Source: Clostridia bacterium (GTDB lineage: Bacteria; Bacillota; Clostridia; Oscillospirales; Acutalibacteraceae). From it: a stretch of 7,553 nt of DNA. The stretch lies in assembly GCA_900769775.1 (NCBI GenBank), contig CAAGHT010000154.1, positions 1 through 7,553 on the forward strand, read 5' to 3'. Positions 1-5,765 of this stretch are shown here, one piece after another; the first letter of the stretch is position 1, and each line of letters starts with the position of its first letter. Under the pieces are notes generated by a model. The model saw nothing but the letters and a program-made list of their open reading frames with translations, was not told where the DNA came from and did no database searches. Position numbers and translations under genes: made by a program.

Positions 1-9
1 AAGCATTAT

Positions 10-36
10 CCCCGTATTTCTACGGGGTTTTGTTTT
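10..36 (+). terminator. Rho-independent terminator of an upstream gene
   Basis: A perfect 7-bp stem (CCCCGTA at 10-16, TACGGGG at 21-27) with a TTTC loop is followed by TTTTGTTTT. This is a standard intrinsic terminator on the plus strand and should end a gene lying before the window. It stands only 10 bases before the comEC start, so comEC is transcribed either by read-through or from a promoter I cannot see. A 10-bp palindrome (GTTTTAAAAC, 32-41) overlaps its T tract. Confidence 0.85.
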
Positions 37-45
37 AAAACCTCT

Positions 46-1563
46 ATGAAGCTCCCCTTTGTTGTAACAGCCGTTTTATCACTGCTACTCTCTTTTAGTA
101 TTATAAATTTTGGACTATCCGCCTTTTATATCTCGCTTGCAGTCATTTTTATCCTCTCGCTCATAGGTTTTCTTTATTTCAGAAGCAGAGCCCGTCGTAA
201 TACCAATATTTTTATAGTTATCCCATTTTGCACCCTCTTGCTTTTAGCCTCGGCATTTATTACTCTGAACTTTAATTATTCGCCTAAATCTCATCTTGCA
301 GACACCTCTGCCACTATGACGGCGACCGTAATAAGCGAGCCGGACAATTATCCCGAATACAGCCGCTATATTCTTAAAGGCGCGCACCCCGAAACGGGAC
401 AAATAATAAAGTTTTCGGCAGTTATGAGTGACGGAGAGATTGATATCGGAGACCGCATCCGCATTACCGCCCACTTTTCAAAAATTTCTAACCTATATAA
501 AAGCAACAGCCTTTCCGAGGGCATTTTCTTGAATGCCGATATAGATGAGCTTCATATAGTTTCAAAGGCTGCCGACCCATTTTATACATTTATGGGAAAG
601 CTCCGGCTTTATATTAAAAATGTCATATTTTCATCCTCTAAGGGTGACCCTGCAGGTGTGATGACCGCGCTTGTGACAGGAGACAGAAGCCATATTTCAG
701 ATGAGCTTTATGCCGCCACTAAAACGGTTGGAGTAACGCATTTTCTCGTTGTTTCGGGACTGCACATATCTATTATATCGGCGGCAATTCTGCTTGCCGC
801 TAAAAAGTGGGGCTTTAAAAAACGAATTGGAGTTTTTATAGCCTTTGCGGCCATCTGTCTTATGACTGTAATCTGCAATTTTCACTCATCGGCAATACGA
901 AGCGCATTTATGAGCCTTGTGACCCTCTCGGCTACCCTTGCAAAACGCAAGGCAGTTTCGCTGAACTCGCTCGGCTTTGCCGTAACAATTATGACCGTGA
1001 TAAACCCATTTATCGCGGGAAGCGCCGCATTTCTGCTCTCGGTATTTGCTACCTTTGGCGTTCTTTATCTCTCCCCTGCCCTGCTCTTTCTTACAGAACG
1101 ACTATTCTTTAAAGAAAAGCCGAATAAGCATATCTGGAATGCAATTTCTATAATATTTGTATCCCTCTCAGCGCTGATTTCAGTTTTTCCACTCTCGGTT
1201 TATTATTACGGATATGTGTCGCTTCTCTCGCCCGTTGTAACAATGCTTATCTCCTTTGCGGCAAACGCGGTGCTTATTATGACACTTATAGCGACTCTGA
1301 TTTCGCCGATACCACTTATAAATGCTATTGTACTGCCGCTGTTATTTATCGCTCAGGCAATTACAAAATATATAATTTTTATTATTAACCTATTCGCAAA
1401 AGCAGATTTTCTCGTGCTGACACTTGACAGCCGATACGCAAACCTTTGCTTTTTGCTCTCGGCTCTCTTAATCACTTTTATCAGGTATATTTACAATAAA
1501 AAGTTAAAGGAAAGGAAGGATGAAGATGCCTCTCTCGGAAAAGGCGCTCAAAAACTCGCTTGA
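46..1563 (+). CDS. comEC: ComEC/Rec2-type competence membrane channel, without metallo-beta-lactamase domain
   Basis: This 505-aa polytopic membrane protein belongs to the ComEC/Rec2 family, which forms the channel that moves single-stranded DNA across the cytoplasmic membrane during transformation. Hydrophobic helices occupy about residues 5-75. A soluble DUF4131/OB-like stretch follows (about 90-190), then the Competence domain with its hallmark GVTHFLVVSGLH at 229-240 and many helices up to about residue 485. The family is usually 700-800 aa with a C-terminal metallo-beta-lactamase domain. Here the protein ends after the last helix in a charged tail (KKLKERKDED), and holA begins inside that tail, so the short form looks genuine rather than frameshifted. 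The ATG at 46 fits the family N-terminus but has no clear Shine-Dalgarno sequence. The comEC-holA adjacency is typical of Firmicutes. Family assignment is firm; an active role in DNA uptake is inferred. Confidence 0.93.
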   Translation: MKLPFVVTAVLSLLLSFSIINFGLSAFYISLAVIFILSLIGFLYFRSRARRNTNIFIVIPFCTLLLLASAFITLNFNYSPKSHLADTSATMTATVISEPDNYPEYSRYILKGAHPETGQIIKFSAVMSDGEIDIGDRIRITAHFSKISNLYKSNSLSEGIFLNADIDELHIVSKAADPFYTFMGKLRLYIKNVIFSSSKGDPAGVMTALVTGDRSHISDELYAATKTVGVTHFLVVSGLHISIISAAILLAAKKWGFKKRIGVFIAFAAICLMTVICNFHSSAIRSAFMSLVTLSATLAKRKAVSLNSLGFAVTIMTVINPFIAGSAAFLLSVFATFGVLYLSPALLFLTERLFFKEKPNKHIWNAISIIFVSLSALISVFPLSVYYYGYVSLLSPVVTMLISFAANAVLIMTLIATLISPIPLINAIVLPLLFIAQAITKYIIFIINLFAKADFLVLTLDSRYANLCFLLSALLITFIRYIYNKKLKERKDEDASLGKGAQKLA

Positions 1564-2569
1564 TTCAGGTGCGCTCTGCTCGGTTTATATCGTTTACGGA
1601 AATGACGGTTTTCTTAAAAAGCAGTCAGTAAACCGAATTATTAAAGCGGCTATCGGCGAGGACGATGGATTTAATCTGCTCCGCTTTGAGCTTGAAGCCG
1701 ACCTTCAGGAGCTTTACGATGAGCTTAACGGCTTTGCCTTTTCAGGAAGAAAATGTGTCATCCTTACCGACTATGATATAGATGACTGCTCTAAAAACGA
1801 TTTTGAAAAACTGCTCTCTCTTGCGGGAGACTCTTATGAGAGCTCGGTATTTATAATTTATTTTGACGCCCTCACCTTTGAAATGAAAAAAGCAGACCGT
1901 CTGAAAGCTCTTATCTCTGCCGCCGAAAAGGCAGGCGGTGCGGCAGTTCAGCTCGACCACAGAGAAAAGAGTGAGCTCATAAGAAGCCTTGTTGCCTCGG
2001 CTAAAAAGCAGGGCTCTCTCCTTTCTCCGCAGAATGCAGGCTATCTTATTGATGTTTGCTCGCTTGAAACTCAGGTGCTGAGCTTTGAGCTTGCAAAGCT
2101 CACCGCCTATGCAAACGGCAAAGAGATTACAAGACAGATGATTGACAGTGTTGCTGTCAGAAGCGTTGAAGCCTCTATATACGACCTTTCGGCAAAAATA
2201 ATGAATGGTGACACTGCAGGCGCTATGGCTCTGCTCGATGACCTTTTCTTTATGAGAGTTAAACCCGAGTTTATCGTTATCAATATTTCATCCGCCTTTG
2301 TTGATATGTTCCGCGTTGCCGCCGCTAAAGATTCGGGCGAAACCCCCGAAAGCATAGCCGCCGACTTTAAGATGAAGGGCAGAGAGTTTGTTCTTCGCAG
2401 AGCGCTCACCAATTTCCGCCAGTATGACTACAAAAAGCTCGATTTATCCTTTGACGCACTGCTTGCCGCCGAAAGAAAAATCAAGAGCTATTCATCAAAC
2501 GAAAGGGCCGTTATCGAGGAGCTTATTGTTCGGCTCATCTATATAATGAGGACCGGTGAAGCGTTGTGA
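1520..2569 (+). CDS. holA: DNA polymerase III subunit delta
   Basis: This 349-aa protein matches the delta subunit of the clamp loader, which opens the beta sliding clamp so it can be loaded onto DNA at the replication fork. The N-terminal domain carries the family's YIVYGNDGFL segment (23-32), a degenerate nucleotide-binding region, followed by FAFSGRKCVIL (72-82). The middle holds the lid domain (about 145-215, including a LETQVLSFELAKLTAY region), and the helical C-terminal collar contains the typical ending (RKIKSYSSNERAVIEELIVRL). Length is normal for the family. The start overlaps comEC by 44 bp. Purine-rich AAAGGAAAGGAAGG (1506-1519) can serve ATG 1520 or ATG 1526, so the first two residues are uncertain. 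The stop overlaps the rnmV start. rpsT, which often follows holA in Firmicutes, is absent. Confidence 0.93.
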   Translation: MKMPLSEKALKNSLDSGALCSVYIVYGNDGFLKKQSVNRIIKAAIGEDDGFNLLRFELEADLQELYDELNGFAFSGRKCVILTDYDIDDCSKNDFEKLLSLAGDSYESSVFIIYFDALTFEMKKADRLKALISAAEKAGGAAVQLDHREKSELIRSLVASAKKQGSLLSPQNAGYLIDVCSLETQVLSFELAKLTAYANGKEITRQMIDSVAVRSVEASIYDLSAKIMNGDTAGAMALLDDLFFMRVKPEFIVINISSAFVDMFRVAAAKDSGETPESIAADFKMKGREFVLRRALTNFRQYDYKKLDLSFDALLAAERKIKSYSSNERAVIEELIVRLIYIMRTGEAL

Positions 2570-3165
2570 TTAAGCTCCGTGAGGCAGTTATCGTAGAGGG
2601 CAAATACGATAAAATTCGCCTTTCAAACATTTTAGATGCCACAATTATCCCGACCGACGGCTTCAGAATCTTTAAAGACAATGAAAAACGCGAGCTTATC
2701 CGCCTTTTTGCCAAAACGGTTGGTATTGTTGTTATAACCGACTCAGACCATGCAGGACAGCTTATCCGCTCGCATATAAAAAATATTGTGGGTGACGGCA
2801 AGGTCGTGAATGTTTTTCTGCCCCCTATTTCGGGTAAGGAAAAGCGCAAAAAAGCCGCTTCGGCCGAGGGGCTTTTAGGTGTTGAGGGCACTGATGACGC
2901 TATTATTATTGCCGCAATAGAAAAAGCGGGGCTCCTCCACGAAAAGACAGACCGAAAGGCTCGGGAAATTACTAAAACCGACCTTTTTACCCTCGGTCTT
3001 TCGGGTGGTGACTGCAGTCACGAGAAAAGAGAGGCACTCTGCCGCCATTTGCAAATTCCCCCGCTTCCGACAAATACTCTGCTCGATGCACTCAATACCC
3101 TTATGAGCTATAACGAATTTTTGGAGATGATAAACAAATGGAATCAAGAGGAAACGGAAAATTAA
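2566..3165 (+). CDS. rnmV: Ribonuclease M5 (Toprim 5S rRNA maturase)
   Basis: This 199-aa Toprim-domain protein matches RNase M5, which trims precursor 5S rRNA to its mature ends in low-GC Gram-positive bacteria. The Toprim motifs are intact: E11 in VIVEGKYDK and D59/D61 in the ITDSDHAG segment, expected to bind catalytic magnesium. The family-specific PPISGKEKRKKA and LLGVEGTDDAII follow (about 92-118). The C-terminal DUF4093-like part includes TKTDLFTLGLSGG and ends in a helix rich in Leu and Asn. Length is within the family range. Translation starts at GTG 2566, which shares the GTGA overlap with the holA stop; GGTGA at 2555-2559 is the likely ribosome-binding site. The gene is more often seen next to ksgA, so its place between holA and a WYL regulator is unusual. 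Confidence 0.92.
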   Translation: MIKLREAVIVEGKYDKIRLSNILDATIIPTDGFRIFKDNEKRELIRLFAKTVGIVVITDSDHAGQLIRSHIKNIVGDGKVVNVFLPPISGKEKRKKAASAEGLLGVEGTDDAIIIAAIEKAGLLHEKTDRKAREITKTDLFTLGLSGGDCSHEKREALCRHLQIPPLPTNTLLDALNTLMSYNEFLEMINKWNQEETEN

Positions 3166-4136
3166 AGATACTATATATTATCGATATTCTCAAAAAATAT
3201 TCAGATGAGGAGCATCCCATAAACGCTACCGAAATTTGCGACCATCTTCGCGATTACGGTATTGAGGCTGAGCGTAAGGCAATATATGATGACCTTGAAA
3301 ACCTTATTTTCTACGGCTTCGATATCATTAAAACAAGGTCTCCGCGTGCAGGTGTTTTTCTTGCCTCTCGCGAGTTTGAGATTCCCGAGATTTATCTTCT
3401 CACAGATGCCGTTCAGGCGGCAGATTTTATTACTCCCAAAAAGACCCGCGAGCTTGTATCAAAGCTTGATGCTATGATGTCCGATGAGCAGGCGCGCACA
3501 AGAGAAAAATCGACCTATATCGAATATAGTCACAAGTGCAACAACGAGGAAATTTATATTAACATCGACACCCTTCGTCAGGCTATCGAAAAGGGCAAAA
3601 AAGTTACACTGCGCTATATTTCGAGGGTTCTTGCTGACGGCAGACATATTGTCCCCTCCGAAAAAATTTTTAAGGTCAGCCCCTATGCTCTTATCTGGAC
3701 CGATGACCACTACTACCTCGTTTGCAACAACGAAAAATACAATAACCTTATGCATCTTCGCCTTGACCGAATGAAATCGGTTACCGAAACCGAGGAAGCT
3801 GCCCGCCATTTCAGCGAGTGCAGTGATTATTCAGATCGCTTTAATACGGCTGACTATGTTTCAAAGTCCTTTAATATGTTCGGCGGCGAGCTTATGGAAA
3901 CCGAGCTTCGTTGCAGCGAGCGCATACTCGAGCAGGTTATTGACCGCTTCGGCGAGAATATACATATAATAGAGCGTGAAAACGAAAAATTCGCATTTCG
4001 CATAAAGGCTCTCCTCAGCGAAGGCCTCGTCGGATGGCTTATGCAGTTCGGCACCGACATCGAGGTTATCTCACCCGAAATACTGCGTAAAACCTTAAAG
4101 GAGCACATAGAAGCTATGTCAAAAATGTATTTTTAA
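3138..4136 (+). CDS. WYL-domain transcriptional regulator with N-terminal winged helix
   Basis: This 332-aa protein has the three-part layout of WYL regulators. An N-terminal HTH_11/DeoR-like winged helix spans about residues 5-70 (LKILYIIDIL, then INATEICDHL and AERKAIYDDLENL, the recognition helix region). The WYL domain lies at about 140-225, with the core SPYALIW at 181-187 followed by DDHYYLV at 189-195. The C-terminal WCX domain (about 252-332) has the typical arrangement around EGLVGWLMQFG. WYL domains bind ligands, in several studied cases nucleic-acid fragments or nucleotides; the ligand here is unknown. The start overlaps rnmV by 28 bp, with GGAG at 3123-3126. No clear terminator follows; an AT-rich stretch leads to the tRNA promoter. 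Targets could include its own operon, but the sequence does not show this. Confidence 0.9.
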   Translation: MESRGNGKLKILYIIDILKKYSDEEHPINATEICDHLRDYGIEAERKAIYDDLENLIFYGFDIIKTRSPRAGVFLASREFEIPEIYLLTDAVQAADFITPKKTRELVSKLDAMMSDEQARTREKSTYIEYSHKCNNEEIYINIDTLRQAIEKGKKVTLRYISRVLADGRHIVPSEKIFKVSPYALIWTDDHYYLVCNNEKYNNLMHLRLDRMKSVTETEEAARHFSECSDYSDRFNTADYVSKSFNMFGGELMETELRCSERILEQVIDRFGENIHIIERENEKFAFRIKALLSEGLVGWLMQFGTDIEVISPEILRKTLKEHIEAMSKMYF

Positions 4137-4165
4137 AGGTAAATAATATTTATTTTAAAAAATAC

Positions 4166-4194
4166 TTGATTTTTTCAGTCGGAATATGTATAAT
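4166..4194 (+). promoter_or_regulatory. SigA-type promoter of tRNA-Ser
   Basis: TTGATT at 4166-4171 and a perfect TATAAT at 4189-4194 are separated by 17 bases. Initiation is expected near 4201, leaving a leader of about 9 bases before the tRNA. The tRNA therefore has its own promoter and does not depend on the comEC-holA operon. Confidence 0.85.
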
Positions 4195-4209
4195 GTATTT
4201 CGACCCTAT

Positions 4210-4301
4210 GGAGAAGTCGCGTAGCTGGTCGAGCGCGCACGATTGGAAATCGTGTAACCATTAAAAGTGGTTCGAGGGTTCGAATCCCTCCTTCTCCGCC
4301 A
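4210..4301 (+). tRNA. tRNA-Ser(GGA), CCA encoded
   Basis: The cloverleaf folds completely. The acceptor stem is GGAGAAG (4210-4216) with CTTCTCC (4291-4297), then discriminator G and encoded CCA (4299-4301). The D stem is GCG (4219-4221) with CGC (4234-4236). The anticodon stem is CACGA/TCGTG with loop TTGGAAA, placing anticodon GGA at 4245-4247, which reads UCC and UCU. The long variable arm (4255-4273; AACCATT/AGTGGTT around an AAA loop) is diagnostic of a class II tRNA and fits serine. The T arm is GAGGG, TTCGAAT, CCCTC (4274-4290). No intron or base-pair defect is visible. Confidence 0.97.
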
Positions 4302-4334
4302 AAACGAAACCACCCTTCGGGGTGGTTTTTCGTT
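4302..4334 (+). terminator. Terminator of tRNA-Ser
   Basis: AACCACCC (4308-4315), a TTCG tetraloop (4316-4319) and GGGTGGTT (4320-4327) form a strong hairpin followed by a T-rich stretch. Pairing can extend outward to 4298 and 4339 with a two-base bulge, taking in the tRNA's own 3' GCCA. In the full-length form the terminator would compete with the tRNA acceptor end. Confidence 0.85.
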
Positions 4335-4339
4335 TTGGC

Positions 4340-4486
4340 GTAGAAGATCGGGGATTTGAACTGTTTTGCCTTAGCAAAACAGTTCGTCGAAGCCGCCGAA
4401 AAGCCGCGATAGGCTTTTCGGACGGTGAAGTCTCGAGCACCGCCAAGCGTTTCGGGCACCGCTCGGAGCGGTCGAAACGGTGTGGG
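4340..4486. other. Non-coding, GC-rich cluster of stem-loops after tRNA-Ser
   Basis: I see no gene here. Three strong stem-loops follow one another. The first is a perfect 12-bp stem (4358-4369 with 4374-4385) and a CTTA loop. The second is a perfect 10-bp stem (4396-4405 with 4412-4421) and a GCGATA loop. The third is a two-part hairpin with a 7-bp outer stem (4448-4454 with 4473-4479), a three-base bulge and a 6-bp inner stem (4458-4463 with 4467-4472). A weaker 5-bp stem (4423-4427 with 4438-4442) lies between the second and third. The block is visibly richer in GC than its flanks. It may be an interspersed repeat of the REP/BIME kind or a structured RNA. Stem pairing is certain as sequence; function is unknown. 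Confidence 0.6.
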
Positions 4487-4502
4487 CGCAGAGTATCCCT
4501 CC
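4487..4502 (+). repeat. 16-bp direct repeat, copy 1
   Basis: CGCAGAGTATCCCTCC occurs here and again at 5036-5051 with no mismatch; identity stops at both ends. The two copies are 549 bp apart and enclose the promoter, coding region and hairpin of the DUF2019-like gene. This copy abuts the stem-loop cluster. A perfect 16-mer pair is unlikely by chance in a window of this size. Confidence 0.8.
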
Positions 4503-4527
4503 GTCTACATGCTTCCGAAATGCAAGG

Positions 4528-4556
4528 TTGCGGTTATTTTCTTTTTATGGTACAAT
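4528..4556 (+). promoter_or_regulatory. SigA-type promoter of the DUF2019-like gene
   Basis: TTGCGG (4528-4533) and TACAAT (4551-4556) are spaced by 17 bases. The start codon at 4577 lies about 20 bases downstream, with AAAGGCGGTG in between as ribosome-binding site. The promoter lies inside the repeat-flanked segment, so the gene carries its own expression signals. Confidence 0.75.
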
Positions 4557-4576
4557 AAGGAAAAGGCGGTGATTGT

Positions 4577-4960
4577 GTGGAGTTAATTCAAGAATATCTT
4601 GCATTAGTGATAGATGTTGTGTCTCCTAAAGAATTTAATGGAAAAGTATATTTCGCAGAGTTTTCGAAAGAACACAATCACAAAGTATCCAGGATGCGTA
4701 AGATTGCTGCTGTAATTGAGCAAAAATATCCGGAACATAAAAGTGAGTTTTGCAAATTGCTTTCTCACGAGAATTATGGTGTTCGTCTTTGGGTTGCGCA
4801 CCATATCCTTGAAGTGATGAATTGCGATAAGCAGTATAGAAAGGCTGCTTTGCGTGAAATCCGTCATAAAGCGAGAACGGATAAAACGGCGAATGGCTTT
4901 GGTGAAAAATTATGGTTAAAGGATTGGTATAAAATCCATCCGAAAGATAGATGGATCTAA
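4577..4960 (+). CDS. Small DUF2019-like (HEAT-like) protein of unknown function
   Basis: This encodes a 127-aa soluble, largely helical and basic protein with no signal peptide or membrane segment. The segment LLSHENYGVRLWVAHHILE (61-79) matches the HEAT-like pattern I associate with DUF2019 proteins, in which a His-Asn loop leads into a VRLW-AA helix. It is followed by a basic helix (AALREIRHKAR) and an aromatic tail (LWLKDWYKIHP). Small DUF2019-type proteins have been suggested to be immunity proteins of toxin systems, but no toxin gene is visible here. GTG 4577 is chosen as start because AGGCGGTG is well spaced upstream; TTG 4574 is in frame and possible. The gene is monocistronic with its own promoter and hairpin and lies between two 16-bp direct repeats, suggesting acquisition as a unit. 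The reading frame is convincing; the family call is tentative. Confidence 0.75.
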   Translation: MELIQEYLALVIDVVSPKEFNGKVYFAEFSKEHNHKVSRMRKIAAVIEQKYPEHKSEFCKLLSHENYGVRLWVAHHILEVMNCDKQYRKAALREIRHKARTDKTANGFGEKLWLKDWYKIHPKDRWI

Positions 4961-4961
4961 A

Positions 4962-4998
4962 TGCACCCCCTTACCTCAAAATGGGGTGCAGTTGTATT
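4962..4998 (+). terminator. Hairpin after the DUF2019-like gene
   Basis: TGCACCCC (4962-4969) pairs perfectly with GGGGTGCA (4983-4990) around a 13-base loop, starting just after the stop codon. The following GTTGTATT is only partly T-rich, so termination may be weak. Confidence 0.6.
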
Positions 4999-5035
4999 AA
5001 AATTAGGGTTAGTTTCCAAATAAAAGCAATAAAGT

Positions 5036-5051
5036 CGCAGAGTATCCCTCC
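5036..5051 (+). repeat. 16-bp direct repeat, copy 2
   Basis: This is a perfect second copy of the sequence at 4487-4502, here in AT-rich surroundings and without the stem-loop cluster. It sits inside a 9-bp inverted repeat (TGTATTAAA 4993-5001, TTTAATACA 5057-5065), which may be incidental given the AT content. No gene is visible between 4991 and 5161. Confidence 0.8.
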
Positions 5052-5102
5052 CCATATTTAATACACAAACAAATGTAACGGCATAATTTTCCCAACTCCT
5101 TA

Positions 5103-5131
5103 TAGACATTTATTTACAGTTATGTTATAAT
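5103..5131 (+). promoter_or_regulatory. Strong extended -10 promoter of the cysteine-rich lipoprotein
   Basis: TAGACA (5103-5108, five of six consensus bases) and a perfect TATAAT (5126-5131) are 17 bases apart, with a TGT extended -10 element at 5123-5125. GGAG at 5150-5153 is the ribosome-binding site, 8 bases before ATG 5162. Basal expression should be high unless repressed. Confidence 0.85.
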
Positions 5132-5161
5132 TAAATAAACCTAAGTTTTGGAGTTGATATT

Positions 5162-5725
5162 ATGGTAAAGAAAATCAGTATTTTATTATCCTTGGTTTTA
5201 ATATTCTCCTTTACCCTTATTGCTTGTAAGGGCGAGGAAGCTGCAGGCGGTGCTGAGAGCTCTGCTCCTGCTGCGGTAGTTTCTTCCGAAGAGGCTTCCT
5301 CAGGCGAGGAGTCGAGCGAAGCTCCAACCTCAAGCACCGAGGCACCTAAGGAGGTTACCTGCGATAAGTGTAATGGTGATAAAAAGTGTCACGACTGTGA
5401 CGATAACGGCAAAATAACCTGCCCAACCTGCAAAGGAAAACCTGCAGCCTGTTCTGCCAACTGTGACAAGGGTTTAGTTACCTGCAAGGACTGCGAGGGC
5501 GCCGGCGTTTGCTATAACTGCGGCGGTATAGGTCAGTCGAACGGTCTCTGTATCGCATGCAACGGTCAGGGTACCTGTACCACCTGCGGCGGTAATAAGA
5601 AAACCGACTGTCCCTCCTGCGATGTATGCTCTGCTTGCAAAAACACATTTAAGGTAAGCTGCACTACTTGCAGCGGCAAAAATAAGTGTGCCCAGTGTGA
5701 TGGCAAGGGAACTGTAACAAAATAA
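5162..5725 (+). CDS. Cysteine-rich lipoprotein with DnaJ-like zinc-finger repeats
   Basis: This is a 187-aa predicted surface lipoprotein. A lysine-led hydrophobic signal peptide ends in the lipobox LIAC with the lipidated cysteine at 22. A low-complexity Ala/Ser/Glu linker (about 24-64) acts as a tether. The rest holds 24 cysteines in twelve pairs: CxxC starting at 67, 76, 87, 108, 117, 130, 139, 150, 156, 167 and 176, plus CxxxC at 97. Several are followed by G or GxG, as in the CxxCxGxG zinc centre of DnaJ. Pairs group into three repeats starting at 67, 108 and 150, of about 41, 42 and 38 residues. Zinc binding or a redox role outside the membrane is inferred; there is no J domain and no catalytic motif I recognise. 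It is a single gene with a strong promoter and terminator. Confidence 0.88.
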   Translation: MVKKISILLSLVLIFSFTLIACKGEEAAGGAESSAPAAVVSSEEASSGEESSEAPTSSTEAPKEVTCDKCNGDKKCHDCDDNGKITCPTCKGKPAACSANCDKGLVTCKDCEGAGVCYNCGGIGQSNGLCIACNGQGTCTTCGGNKKTDCPSCDVCSACKNTFKVSCTTCSGKNKCAQCDGKGTVTK

Positions 5726-5730
5726 ACTAA

Positions 5731-5765
5731 AAAGCCTTATCCGTTTTGGATAAGGCTTTCTTTTT
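5731..5765. terminator. Bidirectional intrinsic terminator between convergent genes
   Basis: A perfect 12-bp stem (AAAGCCTTATCC at 5731-5742, GGATAAGGCTTT at 5748-5759) with a GTTTT loop is followed by CTTTTT on the plus strand. The minus strand reads TTTTTAGTTTATT after the same stem, so it probably also ends the convergent acyltransferase operon. The minus-strand gene's stop lies directly beside it (5764-5766). Confidence 0.92.

Noticed and set aside
3262..3809. Open frames inside the WYL regulator on both strands
   Set aside because: They lie wholly within a gene with clear domain structure and show no family features.
4175..4459. Minus-strand open frame of 94 codons, with another of 61 codons at 4261-4446
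   Set aside because: They are antisense to tRNA-Ser and its trailer. Peptides such as GGIRTLE and EGFEPS are well-known false predictions arising from tRNA-Ser complements.
4322..4558. Plus-strand open frame of 78 codons after the tRNA
   Set aside because: It reads through the terminator, the stem-loop cluster and the next promoter, has no ribosome-binding site, and its Arg/Ser-rich product reflects the hairpins.
4487..5051. CRISPR array or attL/attR pair of an integrated element
   Set aside because: Only two copies of the repeat exist, 549 bp apart, with a gene between them. There is no integrase, and the repeats do not match the tRNA 3' end.
5162..5725. Possible DnaJ chaperone
   Set aside because: Only the cysteine pattern resembles DnaJ. 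There is no J domain with HPD, and the N-terminus is a lipoprotein signal.
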